This document shows, piece by piece, positions 1-8,019 of a stretch of DNA of 26,470 nucleotides. The stretch is from DASXMT01 sp035552655 (lineage in GTDB: Bacteria > Actinomycetota > Acidimicrobiia > Acidimicrobiales > RAAP-2). The notes under the pieces were generated by a model, which worked only from the letters and a program-made list of their open reading frames with translations, was not told the origin of the DNA and did not search any database. Each line of letters starts with the position of its first letter. The stretch's first letter is position 1. A program made the translations under genes and the position numbers. The DNA is taken from assembly GCA_035552655.1 (NCBI GenBank), contig DASZLD010000150.1:1-26470 (forward strand). The letters run 5' to 3'.

Positions 1-37
1 CGCGTGACGAGCCACTCGGTGTGCAGCGGGCGCGAAC

Positions 38-385
38 CTACTTGAGGCTGAATCCCGGGTAGCGGTCGTTGAGGCCCAGAATCCAAGCCTGTGTACGGGC
101 GCTCAACTGGATGATGCCACTGAAGAACTCATGGGCGCCCTCTGGGTACTTGCCGGTGAAGAGGACGGCGAACTGCATGATCCAGGCCCCGATCTCCAAG
201 ATGATCGTCAGGACGTAGAGCACGATCAGCACGGGAAGAGCCCCGATGACCTTGCCGATGAAGAAGATCACCCCGAGTACGGACAGCCCGCGTGAATACT
301 CGGACTGATAGGGGATCGTCAATTGAACGGGGTGGGGGACCGCCGGCTGGTAGGCAGGCGGGGGAGTCGGGTTCTCAGTGGTCAT
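38..385 (-). CDS. DUF4389 small membrane protein
   Basis: This 115-residue protein has a short Pro-rich N-terminus and then two hydrophobic stretches (about residues 33-57 and 62-77). It ends in a block of the type LFTGKYPEG...FFSGIIQLSARTQAW...NDRYPGFS. That pattern of a GKYP motif after a membrane helix and a terminal DRYPPFS-like motif is the hallmark of DUF4389, a membrane family of unknown function common in Actinomycetota. I chose the ATG at 383-385 because GAGG lies six bases upstream. A longer reading frame continues upstream to 490 but has no ribosome site and no family similarity. It is probably an inner-membrane protein; no function is known. The gene downstream lies outside the window. 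Confidence 0.85.
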   Translation of the reverse strand: MTTENPTPPPAYQPAVPHPVQLTIPYQSEYSRGLSVLGVIFFIGKVIGALPVLIVLYVLTIILEIGAWIMQFAVLFTGKYPEGAHEFFSGIIQLSARTQAWILGLNDRYPGFSLK

Positions 386-543
386 GAGGTGCCTCGTTTC
401 GTTGGGTCGCAGGAGCGACGTGACGTAGGACACGGCGCCCAGGGACCCCGAATCCTCGGTGCCCGCAGTATCCCAGTGCATGCTGTGCAAGTGGTGGACC
501 AGAGCGCGAGGACCTGGGAGGACGAGGCTCAGGACCGGTCCCT

Positions 544-568
544 CCCGAGTGGGGGGGCCCGAGTGGGG
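544..568. repeat. Two direct copies of an 11-bp repeat
   Basis: The 11-mer CCCGAGTGGGG occurs at 544-554 and again at 558-568, a 14-bp period. The copies lie in the 207-bp gap between the TMEM175 gene and the DUF4389 gene. This could be a binding site on the promoter side of the DUF4389 gene, or chance in G-rich DNA. The rest of this gap shows nothing I can name. Confidence 0.4.
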
Positions 569-592
569 CGACCATCCGGGGCGAAATGCGTT

Positions 593-1237
593 CTAGTCGT
601 CCGGCTCCCCGTGGTGGCGGCGCTCTTTCCTGGGCACCCGGTCCACGGTGGTCTCCGGCTTCCACAGGTAGGAGAGGGCACCGACGGAGATGATGACCAG
701 CCCGCCCACGTCGGTGGCGAAGGACACGAAGAAGCCGACCAGGTAGGCAGCGGGCGAGAGCAGTACGCGGGTGGACATGGTCTTCACGTCCTGGCCGGTG
801 AGTTCGGGGTCGGTGAGCCGACCGTCCCGGGACGCCCATAGCCACATCCCGGCCATGACGATGGCGATGGCCACCAAGGTGAGCGCATAGGCCCCGATGG
901 CCAGGTGCTCGTCGTGCGGATTGCCCTCGAGGTACGAGGCGAGGGTGGCGGTCGGGAACGGGAGCAGCACCACCAAGCCCAACAACAACATGTTGATGCC
1001 GACGAGCACGTTGTCGACTTTCCGGAGCTGGTGGAAGATCCAATGGTGCTCGACCCAGATCATGGCGATCATGGCAAAGGAAAGGGCGAAGCCGGCATAG
1101 TGCGGCCACCGACTGGTGAAGTAGTGGCCGAAACCGGTGACCAGGTCGGTGGGGGGCAGGTGGAGATCGAAGACGAGCAAGGTCATGGCCACGGCGAACA
1201 CGCTGTCGCTGAGACTTTCCAGGCGGCCCTTGTGCAT
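593..1237 (-). CDS. TMEM175-type potassium channel subunit (DUF1211)
   Basis: This 214-residue polytopic membrane protein starts with RLESLSDSVFAVAMTLLVFDL, which matches the TM1 signature of the TMEM175/DUF1211 family (RxxxFSDxVFAIAMTLLVLxL). Bacterial members are about 200 residues with six helices and assemble as tetramers to form a potassium-permeable channel. Here about six hydrophobic segments are visible, followed by a short charged tail. One oddity is the FSD motif: the aromatic residue is leucine (L9-S10-D11). The ATG at 1235-1237 fits the conserved N-terminus. A TAGGGT box on the minus strand (1253-1248) lies 10 bases upstream and could be its -10 element. It stands alone, divergent from metF. 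Confidence 0.88.
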   Translation of the reverse strand: MHKGRLESLSDSVFAVAMTLLVFDLHLPPTDLVTGFGHYFTSRWPHYAGFALSFAMIAMIWVEHHWIFHQLRKVDNVLVGINMLLLGLVVLLPFPTATLASYLEGNPHDEHLAIGAYALTLVAIAIVMAGMWLWASRDGRLTDPELTGQDVKTMSTRVLLSPAAYLVGFFVSFATDVGGLVIISVGALSYLWKPETTVDRVPRKERRHHGEPDD

Positions 1238-1247
1238 GTCGCCCGAA

Positions 1248-1253
1248 ACCCTA
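1248..1253 (-). promoter_or_regulatory. Putative -10 box of the TMEM175 gene
   Basis: The minus strand reads TAGGGT here, ten bases before the start codon at 1237. It fits the TANNNT -10 form seen before several other genes in the window. No clear -35 element is visible. Confidence 0.4.
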
Positions 1254-1329
1254 ATCTCCCCCGCTCGGTGGGAAGGATTGGGTCGGGACCCTGCGGGGCC
1301 CGGGGCCGAAAGTAAGGCCAGGCGGGCGG

Positions 1330-1335
1330 TAGGCT
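1330..1335 (+). promoter_or_regulatory. Putative -10 box of metF, near-leaderless
   Basis: TAGGCT lies nine bases before the metF ATG at 1345. No Shine-Dalgarno sequence is present between them, so the transcript probably starts at or within a few bases of the start codon. No clear -35 element is visible. Confidence 0.5.
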
Positions 1336-1344
1336 GGACCGGCT

Positions 1345-2214
1345 ATGCCGAAGATCGCAGACCTGTTGGCCGGCGGGCCGACCTACTCGTTCGAGTTCTT
1401 CCCGCCCAAGACCGACGCCGAGCAAGCGACGCTGACGCGGACCATACGCGAGCTCGAGCCCTTAGAGCCCTCGTTCGTCTCGGTCACCTACCGGGGTGGA
1501 CCGTCGTCCCGGGCCCGGACCTACGACCTGGTGTCGGGGATGCGGCACGCCACATCGCTCACGCCGATGGCCCATCTGATCTGCGTGGCCCACACCCGGC
1601 TGGAGCTGGCCGAAATCCTGGTGTCCTTCCGCAAGGCCGGGGTGGAGAACCTGATGGCGTTGGGCGGTGATCCGCCCACCGATCCCACCGAGGGACCTGG
1701 CGAGCTGAGCCATGCCCGTGAGCTGGTGGACCTGGCTCGGGCCATCGGCGGCTTCTCCGTCGGGGTGGCGGCGCACCCGGCCGGCCACCCCGCCTCCTCG
1801 TCGCGGCAGAGCGATCGCGACTACCTGGCCGAGAAGTTGCGCCTGGCCGATTTCGCTGTCACCCAGTTCTTCTTCGATGCCGACGAGTACCTGGGGCTGG
1901 TCGACGACCTCTCCGTTCGGGGTGTGGACAAACCCGTGCTCCCGGGCATCATGCCGGTGACCTCGCTGCGCTCCATTCCTCGGATGGCCGAGATGGGCAG
2001 CGCTTTACCCCCATGGATGGTGGAGCGCCTGGAGGCGGCGTCCGAGGACGGGGGAGCAGAGGCGGTCCGGCGGGAGGGCGTGGCCGTGGCCATCGAGCTG
2101 TGCGAGAAACTGCTGGCTGCCGGGGTTCCGGGTCTGCACTTCTACACGTTGAACCGGTCCAGTGCCACCCGCGAGATCTACGACGCCCTCGAGCTCGGGC
2201 CCGGAGTCAGCTGA
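1345..2214 (+). CDS. metF: 5,10-methylenetetrahydrofolate reductase
   Basis: This 289-residue protein is a flavin-dependent TIM barrel that reduces 5,10-methylene-THF to 5-methyl-THF, the methyl donor for methionine synthesis. The N-terminal SFEFFPPKT block carries the conserved glutamate E17 (E28 in the E. coli enzyme). A VSVTYRGG strand follows, then the NLMALGGDPP block, where E. coli has ALRGD. Further hallmarks are the DFAVTQFFFD strand, the PVLPGIMPV motif and the C-terminal GLHFYTLNR motif. The length is normal for the bacterial single-domain enzyme. The ATG at 1345 sits just after a TAGGCT box with no ribosome site. The malate dehydrogenase gene begins 77 bases downstream with its own promoter-like box. 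Confidence 0.95.
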   Translation: MPKIADLLAGGPTYSFEFFPPKTDAEQATLTRTIRELEPLEPSFVSVTYRGGPSSRARTYDLVSGMRHATSLTPMAHLICVAHTRLELAEILVSFRKAGVENLMALGGDPPTDPTEGPGELSHARELVDLARAIGGFSVGVAAHPAGHPASSSRQSDRDYLAEKLRLADFAVTQFFFDADEYLGLVDDLSVRGVDKPVLPGIMPVTSLRSIPRMAEMGSALPPWMVERLEAASEDGGAEAVRREGVAVAIELCEKLLAAGVPGLHFYTLNRSSATREIYDALELGPGVS

Positions 2215-2278
2215 CCGAACTCGTGGTGACCGGGGCGGTGACCCGAACCCCGGTTCGACCTTGGTCGGAGCGTCCGGA

Positions 2279-2284
2279 TAGCCT
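2279..2284 (+). promoter_or_regulatory. Putative -10 box of mdh, leaderless
   Basis: TAGCCT ends seven bases before the mdh ATG at 2292, with no Shine-Dalgarno sequence between. A weak -35 candidate, TTCGAC, lies at 2254-2259 (19-base spacer). This suggests mdh has its own start site despite following metF closely. Confidence 0.5.
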
Positions 2285-2291
2285 CGGCGCC

Positions 2292-3284
2292 ATGGCAGCC
2301 AAGACACCCGTTCACGTCACCGTCACCGGAGCAGCCGGCCAGATCGGCTACTCCTTGTTGTTCCGGATCGCCTCCGGTCAGCTTCTCGGACCCGACCAGC
2401 CCGTCGTGCTCCGCCTGCTCGAGATCGAGCCGGGCATGAAGGCGCTCGAGGGTGTGGTCATGGAGCTGGATGACTCAGCGTTTCCCCTGGTCAGCGACAT
2501 TGTTTCCACCTCTGATCTCAAGACCGCCTTCGACGGGACCAACTGGGCGCTGCTGGTGGGCTCCATCCCCCGCAAGGCGGGCATGGAGCGCGGCGACCTG
2601 CTCAACGTCAACGGGGGCATCTTCCAGCCCCAGGGCCAAGCCATCGCCGCCCATGCCGCCTCCGACGTGCGGATCATGGTGGTGGGCAACCCCTGCAACA
2701 CCAACTGCCTGATCGCCCGGTCCAACGCACCCGAGATCCCCACCGATCGGTGGTTCGCCATGACCCGGCTGGACGAGAACCGGGCCAAGGGCCAGCTGGC
2801 CAAGCGGGCCGGCGTGCCGGTCTCCTCGGTCACCAGTCTGGCCATCTGGGGCAACCACTCCGCCACCCAGTTCCCCGACTTCGCCAACGCCCGCATCGAC
2901 GGAAAACCGGTGCCCGAAGTGATCACCGACCAGGCCTGGCTGGAGGGAGACTTCATCTCCACGGTACAGAAGCGGGGAGCAGCCATCATCGAGGCCCGTG
3001 GGCTGTCCTCGGCTGCGTCTGCTGCCAATGCCGTGATCGACTCGGTGGTCAGCATCACCACTGCCACCCCGGACGACGACTTCACCTCACTGGCCGTCAT
3101 CTCCAACGGGGAGTACGGAGTGCCCGAGGGCCTGCAATTCGGCTTTCCGGTCCGGAGCGACGGCCGCGGTGGGTGGAACGTGGTCGAGGGACTGGAGCAC
3201 GACGAGTTCGCCACCGATCGCATTCGGGTGACGACCGAAGAGCTCGAGGCGGAGCGGTCCGACGTGTCGGCGCTGATTCCCTAA
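2292..3284 (+). CDS. mdh: Malate dehydrogenase (NAD-dependent)
   Basis: This 330-residue protein oxidises malate to oxaloacetate in the TCA cycle. The N-terminal Rossmann motif GAAGQIG is at residues 13-19. Substrate arginines sit in the IPRKAGMER block (R94, R100), followed by NPCNTNCL and then LDENRA (D161, R164). The catalytic histidine is H189 in IWGNHSATQ. This is the LDH-like type usual in actinobacteria and related to cytosolic malate dehydrogenases, with full family length. The frame is open upstream to 2013, overlapping metF, but family similarity begins at this ATG and a TAGCCT box sits seven bases before it. It fits functionally with the succinate dehydrogenase operon about 3 kb away. 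Confidence 0.95.
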   Translation: MAAKTPVHVTVTGAAGQIGYSLLFRIASGQLLGPDQPVVLRLLEIEPGMKALEGVVMELDDSAFPLVSDIVSTSDLKTAFDGTNWALLVGSIPRKAGMERGDLLNVNGGIFQPQGQAIAAHAASDVRIMVVGNPCNTNCLIARSNAPEIPTDRWFAMTRLDENRAKGQLAKRAGVPVSSVTSLAIWGNHSATQFPDFANARIDGKPVPEVITDQAWLEGDFISTVQKRGAAIIEARGLSSAASAANAVIDSVVSITTATPDDDFTSLAVISNGEYGVPEGLQFGFPVRSDGRGGWNVVEGLEHDEFATDRIRVTTEELEAERSDVSALIP

Positions 3285-3341
3285 GCGATGTCGGCGTTGA
3301 CGCCCGCGCTGACTGCCTCAGCGCCGATTCGCTGACCGGGA

Positions 3342-3365
3342 GGGCCGGCCGGACCGAGCCGGCCC
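3342..3365. terminator. Hairpin between convergent genes
   Basis: GGGCCGGC (3342-3349) and GCCGGCCC (3358-3365) form a perfect 8-bp stem around an 8-base loop. It lies between the 3' ends of mdh (plus) and the small gene at 3395-3613 (minus). There is no T-run on either side, so it would be an atypical terminator; chance is possible in such GC-rich DNA. Confidence 0.4.
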
Positions 3366-3394
3366 CCGTTGGCCGGTCGCGGTCGGTTGCCGGT

Positions 3395-3613
3395 TCAGGT
3401 GGCGGCCAGCTCAGGCATCTCGAGGCCGAGTCGCTGCAAGAAGACGATCTTCTTGTGCAGTGCCTGGTGCCAGGCGGCAACGTCGGCCTCCCAGTGGCGG
3501 CGATCGCCGTCTTCGCACGCGTGCTCCAGTGCGTCGAACGCACCGTCCTCAGCATCGAGGAGCGCTCGATAGTGCTGAAGCACCTGGTCGTCCATGAGTC
3601 CGGACAATGCCAC
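3395..3613 (-). CDS. Small hypothetical protein, about 72 aa
   Basis: I do not recognise a named family. The product is a small, soluble, probably all-helical protein, acidic in its first half. It carries a stretch HYRALLDAEDGAFDALEHA and ends in LQRLGLEMPELAAT, and tryptophans and histidines are dense in the middle. I prefer the GTG at 3613 because AAGGGGGAA lies about six bases upstream. The ATG at 3595, six codons in, has no ribosome site. A plus-strand frame over the same bases (3369-3572) looks less protein-like. The gene stands apart between mdh and the VOC genes, so context does not suggest a role. Confidence 0.6.
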   Translation of the reverse strand: MALSGLMDDQVLQHYRALLDAEDGAFDALEHACEDGDRRHWEADVAAWHQALHKKIVFLQRLGLEMPELAAT

Positions 3614-3743
3614 GGGGTTCCCCCTTCGTAGACTGTGCTGGGAGCCGACATTACCCGCCTGTCTCCCGATCTGCCATGGGCCCCTCCCACCAGGAGGAAC
3701 GGCGGAAATCTGCCCGCAGTCAGCCCATGCCCGGTCGCTCCGG

Positions 3744-4115
3744 TCAGCCGGGGACGAACTCGATGCGGTTCCCGAAGGGATCGTCCACGAACCACTGGGG
3801 CGTACCGGGAACGTCCTCAGTCCTGCGCACCTGGTGCCCGGCAGCCACCAGGGCAGCACACAGCTCCTCGATGCCGCTGACCACCAGAGCGGGGTGGGCC
3901 TTGCGGGCCGGCCGGAAGCCGTCCTCCACGCCGAGATGCACCCGGACTTGCCCCTGTTCGAACCAGCAACCGCCCCGCTGGGCCAGTTCCGGCGGTTTGG
4001 GACGGCGGGGAAGACCGAGCAGGTCGCGGTAGAACGCCTCCGCTTGCTGCTCGGCGTCCAGCCCGGCCGGCATGGCCAGTTGCACATGGTCGAGACCGGT
4101 CACCTGGTATGCCAT
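3744..4115 (-). CDS. VOC (glyoxalase/dioxygenase-fold) family protein
   Basis: This 123-residue single-domain protein has the vicinal oxygen chelate fold. The first beta-alpha-beta half carries LDHVQLAMP (H10), then AEAFYRDLLGL and VRVHLGVE (H60). The second half carries ALVVSGIEELCAALVAAGHQV and ends in DDPFGNRIEFV (E119). H10, H60 and E119 sit where metal ligands of the family usually lie, so a metal-dependent enzyme is plausible. The substrate cannot be told from sequence; lyases, dioxygenases and resistance proteins share this fold. GGGAGG lies just upstream of the ATG. A second VOC gene lies 60 bases upstream on the same strand, so the two are probably co-transcribed. Confidence 0.85.
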   Translation of the reverse strand: MAYQVTGLDHVQLAMPAGLDAEQQAEAFYRDLLGLPRRPKPPELAQRGGCWFEQGQVRVHLGVEDGFRPARKAHPALVVSGIEELCAALVAAGHQVRRTEDVPGTPQWFVDDPFGNRIEFVPG

Positions 4116-4175
4116 CTCGCCTCCCGGCTCGTGGTGGACGGGTCTGTCGTGGAAGGGCCTCGGCCGAGCGGCAGG

Positions 4176-4592
4176 TCAGTCGGGCGGCAGGTCACGGACA
4201 TCGCGCCGGATGGGATGATCCTCGGGGATCTCGACCAGATGGATGCGCAGACCGTCGGGGTCCTCGATCCACGCCTCGATGAGACCCCACGGCTCGAGCT
4301 GCGGTGACCTGACGATCGGCACCCCCCGGTCAGCCAGCTCGACCACCGTGGCCTCCGCGTCCCGGACCTGGAGCCACAGGGCGATAGGCGGGGCACCCGC
4401 GGGGGTGGGTGGTGTCGCGTCGCTGTGGCCGGAGACCTCGATGAAGCCACCGCCGAGGAAGAAGACCACGCCCCGGAACGGTCCCGAGCCGAATTGCCGG
4501 GCCACGGCCAGACCGAGTTGGGAACCATAGAACTCGAGTGATCGATCGAGGTTGGCGGGGTGGATGATGGTCCGGCTGTTGACTACCTCCAT
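4176..4592 (-). CDS. VOC family protein, second copy
   Basis: This 138-residue protein is also a VOC-fold protein. It begins NSRTIIHPANLDRSLEFYGSQLGL, a typical first-strand plus helix, continues with the glycine-rich FFLGGGFIEVSGH strand, and closes with WIEDPDGLRIHLVEIP. It resembles single-domain glyoxalase or extradiol-dioxygenase-like proteins; the substrate is unknown. H11 and E124 or nearby residues could bind metal, but the pattern is less clear than in the neighbouring VOC gene, and the two proteins are not close copies. AGGAG is placed five bases before the ATG at 4592, which decides this start over the longer open frame reaching 4934. It lies downstream of the SCP2 gene with a 94-base gap. 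Confidence 0.82.
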   Translation of the reverse strand: MEVVNSRTIIHPANLDRSLEFYGSQLGLAVARQFGSGPFRGVVFFLGGGFIEVSGHSDATPPTPAGAPPIALWLQVRDAEATVVELADRGVPIVRSPQLEPWGLIEAWIEDPDGLRIHLVEIPEDHPIRRDVRDLPPD

Positions 4593-4686
4593 GGCCGCTC
4601 CTCTTTCCCTGGTTTCCTGATGGGCCCGCATCCCTGGGTACTGCTTCCTGGGCCATGCCATCGGACGCCGCCGGTCCAGCCGATGG

Positions 4687-5109
4687 TCAATAGGTGGTGG
4701 CCGCGGCCAGTGACTGGATGTGGGGCTGGGCCGCCACCAGCATGGCCTGTCCGGCGGCCAGCACCGAGAGGTCGCCGCGGACCCGGATGCGCCCGGCGGT
4801 GATGGCGTCGGCGGCCCGCAGCTCCCCGGTGGAGAGGGCGGCGGCATCCTGATAGGAGACGACGATGGTGACGTCGGGCCGCGGGTTGGAACTGTTCCCC
4901 GCGTCCACCAGCGCCATCCGGAGGGAGCCGGCATCGACGGTCAGCAACAATGTGACCTCGCCGTCGGGTCCCCCGTGCACGTTCTGGGCCACGGTGAACC
5001 GGCCGCCGGATGCGGCGATACCGGCGTCCTCCCCCAGATCAGGCAGGACCACGTCCGAGAGGGCAGCGTCGAAGGCGTCGACCCACTCGGAGCTCAGGAA
5101 CCGGGGCAC
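4687..5109 (-). CDS. SCP2 sterol/lipid-carrier domain protein
   Basis: This 140-residue protein has the SCP2-like layout. An N-terminal helix (SSEWVDAFDAALSDV) is followed by a beta sheet (GEVTLLLTVDAGSLRMAL, DVTIVVSYQDAAAL) and a C-terminal AITAGRIRVRGDLSVLAAGQAML block. That last block resembles the AxxxGKIxxxGDxxxL signature of SCP2 domains, which hold lipids or acyl-CoA in a hydrophobic pocket. The GTG at 5109 begins 17 bases after the sdhB stop codon with GGTGGGA upstream, so it is the last gene of the sdh operon. The link to succinate dehydrogenase is positional only. A role in quinone or lipid handling would be speculation. Confidence 0.75.
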   Translation of the reverse strand: MPRFLSSEWVDAFDAALSDVVLPDLGEDAGIAASGGRFTVAQNVHGGPDGEVTLLLTVDAGSLRMALVDAGNSSNPRPDVTIVVSYQDAAALSTGELRAADAITAGRIRVRGDLSVLAAGQAMLVAAQPHIQSLAAATTY

Positions 5110-5126
5110 ACGCGTCCCACCGGTTC

Positions 5127-6167
5127 TCAGTCGTCCAATGCGTTCTCGACCGGCTCGACCGTATCCGGCTCGCTGTCGGCCGGACCCTGAGCCGGCACCA
5201 ACGCCGGCTGGGAGAGGGCAGCGGGCTCGATGGCAGCCGGACCCTGGGCCGGTGCTGACGCCGCCGCCTCGGCGGCCGAACGCTTGGTCCGACGGCGGAT
5301 CTTCCGTCCCAGCCAGGCCACGGGATCGTAGGAGGCGTCGACCACGCGCTCCTTCAACGGGATGATGGCGTTGTCGGTGATCTTGATGTGCTCGGGGCAG
5401 ACCTCGGTGCAGCACTTGGTGATGTTGCACTTGCCCAGGCCCTGCTCCTCTTGGAGCAGCTCGCGCCGGTCGTTGGTGTCGAGCGGATGCATCTCCAGCT
5501 CGGCCGAGCGAATGAAGAACCGGGGACCGGCGTAGGAGGTCTTGTTCTCCTCGTGGTCCCGGATCACGTGGCAGACGTCCTGGCACAGGAAGCACTCGAT
5601 GCACTTGCGGAACTCCTGGCTCCGCTCCACGTCCATCTGCTGCATCCGGTAGCCGCCGGCCTCGATCTCGTCCTCCGTCTTGGCCCGGGGGGCAAACGGC
5701 GGGATCCGCTTGGCCACCTCGTAGTTGAACGAGACGTCGGTCACCAGGTCGCGCAGGACGGGGAAGCCCTTCAGGGGGGCCACCGTCACCGCCTCGCCCT
5801 CGGGGAGGGTGTCCATCCTGGTCATGCACATGAGCCGGGGCTTGCCGTTGATCTCGGCCGAGCACGATCCGCACTTGCCCGCCTTGCAGTTCCACCGGCA
5901 GGCCAGATCAGGAGCGTGAACGGCCTGGACCCGGTGGATCACGTCCAGCACCACCTCGCCCTCCTGGGCCGGGAGCTCGTACTCCGTGAAGTCACCGCCC
6001 TCGTCGTCGCCCCGCCACAGGTGCATGGTCACCGAACCGGCCTGCACCGGATCGACCGGAGCCGATGGGACCGGGGCCGCGGCCCGGGCGGCCTCGCCCG
6101 CACCATCGTCAGCGGTATCGGCAGCATCTTGCCCGTCGGCCTGGTCGGTAAGGATCTCGTCAGCCAT
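5127..6167 (-). CDS. sdhB: Succinate dehydrogenase iron-sulfur subunit
   Basis: This 346-residue protein passes electrons from SdhA to quinone through three clusters. Ligands for [2Fe-2S] are C94, C99, C102 and C114. C189, C192, C195 and C257 suit the [4Fe-4S] centre, and C199, C247 and C253 the [3Fe-4S] centre; the spacing equals that of E. coli SdhB. The protein is longer than usual. It has an acidic, Ala-rich extension of about 45 residues at the N-terminus and a Pro/Ala-rich tail after residue 298 in which PAQGPA is repeated. Both extensions are probably disordered. The start ATG overlaps the sdhA stop by one base (TGATG), showing translational coupling. The SCP2 gene follows closely. Confidence 0.95.
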   Translation of the reverse strand: MADEILTDQADGQDAADTADDGAGEAARAAAPVPSAPVDPVQAGSVTMHLWRGDDEGGDFTEYELPAQEGEVVLDVIHRVQAVHAPDLACRWNCKAGKCGSCSAEINGKPRLMCMTRMDTLPEGEAVTVAPLKGFPVLRDLVTDVSFNYEVAKRIPPFAPRAKTEDEIEAGGYRMQQMDVERSQEFRKCIECFLCQDVCHVIRDHEENKTSYAGPRFFIRSAELEMHPLDTNDRRELLQEEQGLGKCNITKCCTEVCPEHIKITDNAIIPLKERVVDASYDPVAWLGRKIRRRTKRSAAEAAASAPAQGPAAIEPAALSQPALVPAQGPADSEPDTVEPVENALDD

Positions 6168-8008
6168 CAGTGCTCCTCCTCGAACAGGGCTTTGAGCTCG
6201 TCGGGCATGACCGGCAACGGCTCGGGGGTGATGGTGATGCTCCGCACCGGGGGGACGCCGCCGGCCCCGCCGTGGTGCTCGGCGTCGGCCGGGATGCGCT
6301 GGACGAAGTTGACCTTGCCCAGCTCGGGGTCGGGCTGGGGATAGTCGTCCCGGGTGTGCCCGCCCCGGCTCTCGGTGCGGTTGAGAGCGCCTTGGGCCAC
6401 GGACCGGGACACGGTGAGCATGGCCGGCAGGTCGGTGGACAGGTTCCACCCCGGGTTGTAGGGGCGACCGCCGCCGATGGCGATGTTGCCGGCCCGTACC
6501 TCGAGCTCCTCGATCTTGCCCAGGGCCTCCTTCAGCTCGGAGCCGGTCCTGATGATCCCGACCAGGCTCTGCATGGTCCGTTGCAGGTCGTGGTGGACGT
6601 CGTAGGGGTTCTCCCCCTCGGCCCGCGAGAACGGGGCCTGGGCCGCGGCCACGGCCTCCTCCACCTCGGCCTCGTCCACCGTCGGGGTCCCGCTGCGGCC
6701 CTCGGCGTACTCGGCCGCCCCCAGCCCGGCGCGCCGACCGAAGACCAGGAGATCGGAGAGCGAGTTCCCGCCCAGCCGGTTGGCGCCGTGCATGCCCCCG
6801 GCCACCTCGCCCGCGGCGAACAGGCCGGGCACGGTGGCGGCGGTTGAATCCGCCTCCACCCGGATGCCGCCCATCACGTAGTGACAGGTGGGGCCCACCT
6901 CCATGGCCTCGGTGGTGATGTCCACCCCGGCCAGCTCCATGAACTGGTGGTACATGGAGGGGAGCCGGCGCCGGATGTACTCGGCGCTCCGGCGGCTGGC
7001 GATGTCGAGGAAGACACCGCCGTGCGCGCTGCCCCGACCGGCCTTCACCTCGCTGTTGATCGACCGGGCCACCTCGTCGCGGGGGAGCAGCTCGGGCGTG
7101 CGCCGGCCGGCGGCGTGGTCCTCGTACCACCGGTCGGCTTCCTCCTCGGTGTCCGCCGTCTCCGCCGCGAACATCGGGGGGATGTAGTTGAACATGAAGC
7201 GGGTGCCCTCCGAGTTGCGGAGGACGCCGCCGTCGCCCCGGACCCCCTCGGTGACCAGGATGCCCCGCACCGACAGGGGCCAGACCATCCCGGTGGGATG
7301 GAACTGGACCGACTCCATGTCGATGAGGTCGGCCCCGGCCCACAAGGCCATGGCGTGGCCGTCGCCGGTCGACTCCCACGAGTTCGAGGTGTACAGCCAG
7401 CTCTTGCCGATGCTGCCGGTGGCCAGGACCACGGCCTTGGCCTTGAACACCACGAATTCGCCGCTGGGTCGCCAGTAGCCGACCAGGCCGGAGACGGTGC
7501 CGTCGGCGTCGCGGAGCAGGCGGAGGACCTTCACCTCCATGAACACGTCGATGCCCTCGGACACCGCCTTTTGCTGAAGGGTGCGGATGAGCTCCAGTCC
7601 GGTGCGGTCGCCCACGTGGGCCAGTCGGGCGAAGCGGTGGCCGCCGAAGTCACGCTGCAGGATCAGGCCGTCCTTGGTCCGGTCGAACAGGGCGCCCCAG
7701 TCCTCGAGCTCGCGGACCCGGTCGGGGGCCTCTTGGGCGTGGAGCTGGGCCATGCGCCAGTTGTTCAGCATCTTGCCGCCGCGCATGGTGTCGCGGAAGT
7801 GCACCTGCCAGCTGTCCTCGGAGTAGACGTTCCCGAGGGAGGCGGCCACGCCTCCCTCGGCCATCACCGTGTGGGCCTTGCCCAACAGCGACTTGCACAC
7901 CAGGGCGGTGCGCAGCCCTTTGGCCTTGGCTTCGATGGCGGCCCGGAGGCCGGCGCCGCCGGCCCCGATGACGATGACGTCGAATTCGTGGGTTTCGTAC
8001 TCTGCCAT
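6167..8008 (-). CDS. sdhA: Succinate dehydrogenase flavoprotein subunit
   Basis: This 613-residue protein oxidises succinate to fumarate. The FAD-binding motif VIVIGAGGAG is at residues 11-20. KAHTVMAEGG places H46 as the site of covalent FAD attachment. Substrate and catalytic residues are visible as H237 (FHPTGM), R315 (DEVARSI), H376 (CHYVMGG) and R411 (HGANRLGGNSLSDLLVFG). The length is normal. The start is the ATG at 8006-8008, preceded by GAGGACGAGGAC. It lies 11 bases after the sdhC stop and its own stop overlaps the sdhB start. With the single large membrane anchor and the order C-A-B, it matches the mycobacterial Sdh1 (Rv0249c-Rv0247c) type rather than the four-gene sdhCDAB type. Confidence 0.95.
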   Translation of the reverse strand: MAEYETHEFDVIVIGAGGAGLRAAIEAKAKGLRTALVCKSLLGKAHTVMAEGGVAASLGNVYSEDSWQVHFRDTMRGGKMLNNWRMAQLHAQEAPDRVRELEDWGALFDRTKDGLILQRDFGGHRFARLAHVGDRTGLELIRTLQQKAVSEGIDVFMEVKVLRLLRDADGTVSGLVGYWRPSGEFVVFKAKAVVLATGSIGKSWLYTSNSWESTGDGHAMALWAGADLIDMESVQFHPTGMVWPLSVRGILVTEGVRGDGGVLRNSEGTRFMFNYIPPMFAAETADTEEEADRWYEDHAAGRRTPELLPRDEVARSINSEVKAGRGSAHGGVFLDIASRRSAEYIRRRLPSMYHQFMELAGVDITTEAMEVGPTCHYVMGGIRVEADSTAATVPGLFAAGEVAGGMHGANRLGGNSLSDLLVFGRRAGLGAAEYAEGRSGTPTVDEAEVEEAVAAAQAPFSRAEGENPYDVHHDLQRTMQSLVGIIRTGSELKEALGKIEELEVRAGNIAIGGGRPYNPGWNLSTDLPAMLTVSRSVAQGALNRTESRGGHTRDDYPQPDPELGKVNFVQRIPADAEHHGGAGGVPPVRSITITPEPLPVMPDELKALFEEEH

Positions 8009-8019
8009 GTCCTCGTCCT

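Noticed and set aside
1..37. Possible end of a neighbouring gene at the left edge
   Set aside because: Only 37 bases are present before the DUF4389 stop codon, too few to support a call.
2013..2291. Upstream extension of the malate dehydrogenase reading frame into metF
   Set aside because: The extra residues have no family similarity and overlap metF. The ATG at 2292 follows a promoter-like box and matches the family start.
3369..3572. Plus-strand small open frame over the small hypothetical gene
   Set aside because: It is Ser/Arg-rich with no ribosome site. The minus-strand frame has a good ribosome site and a protein-like composition.
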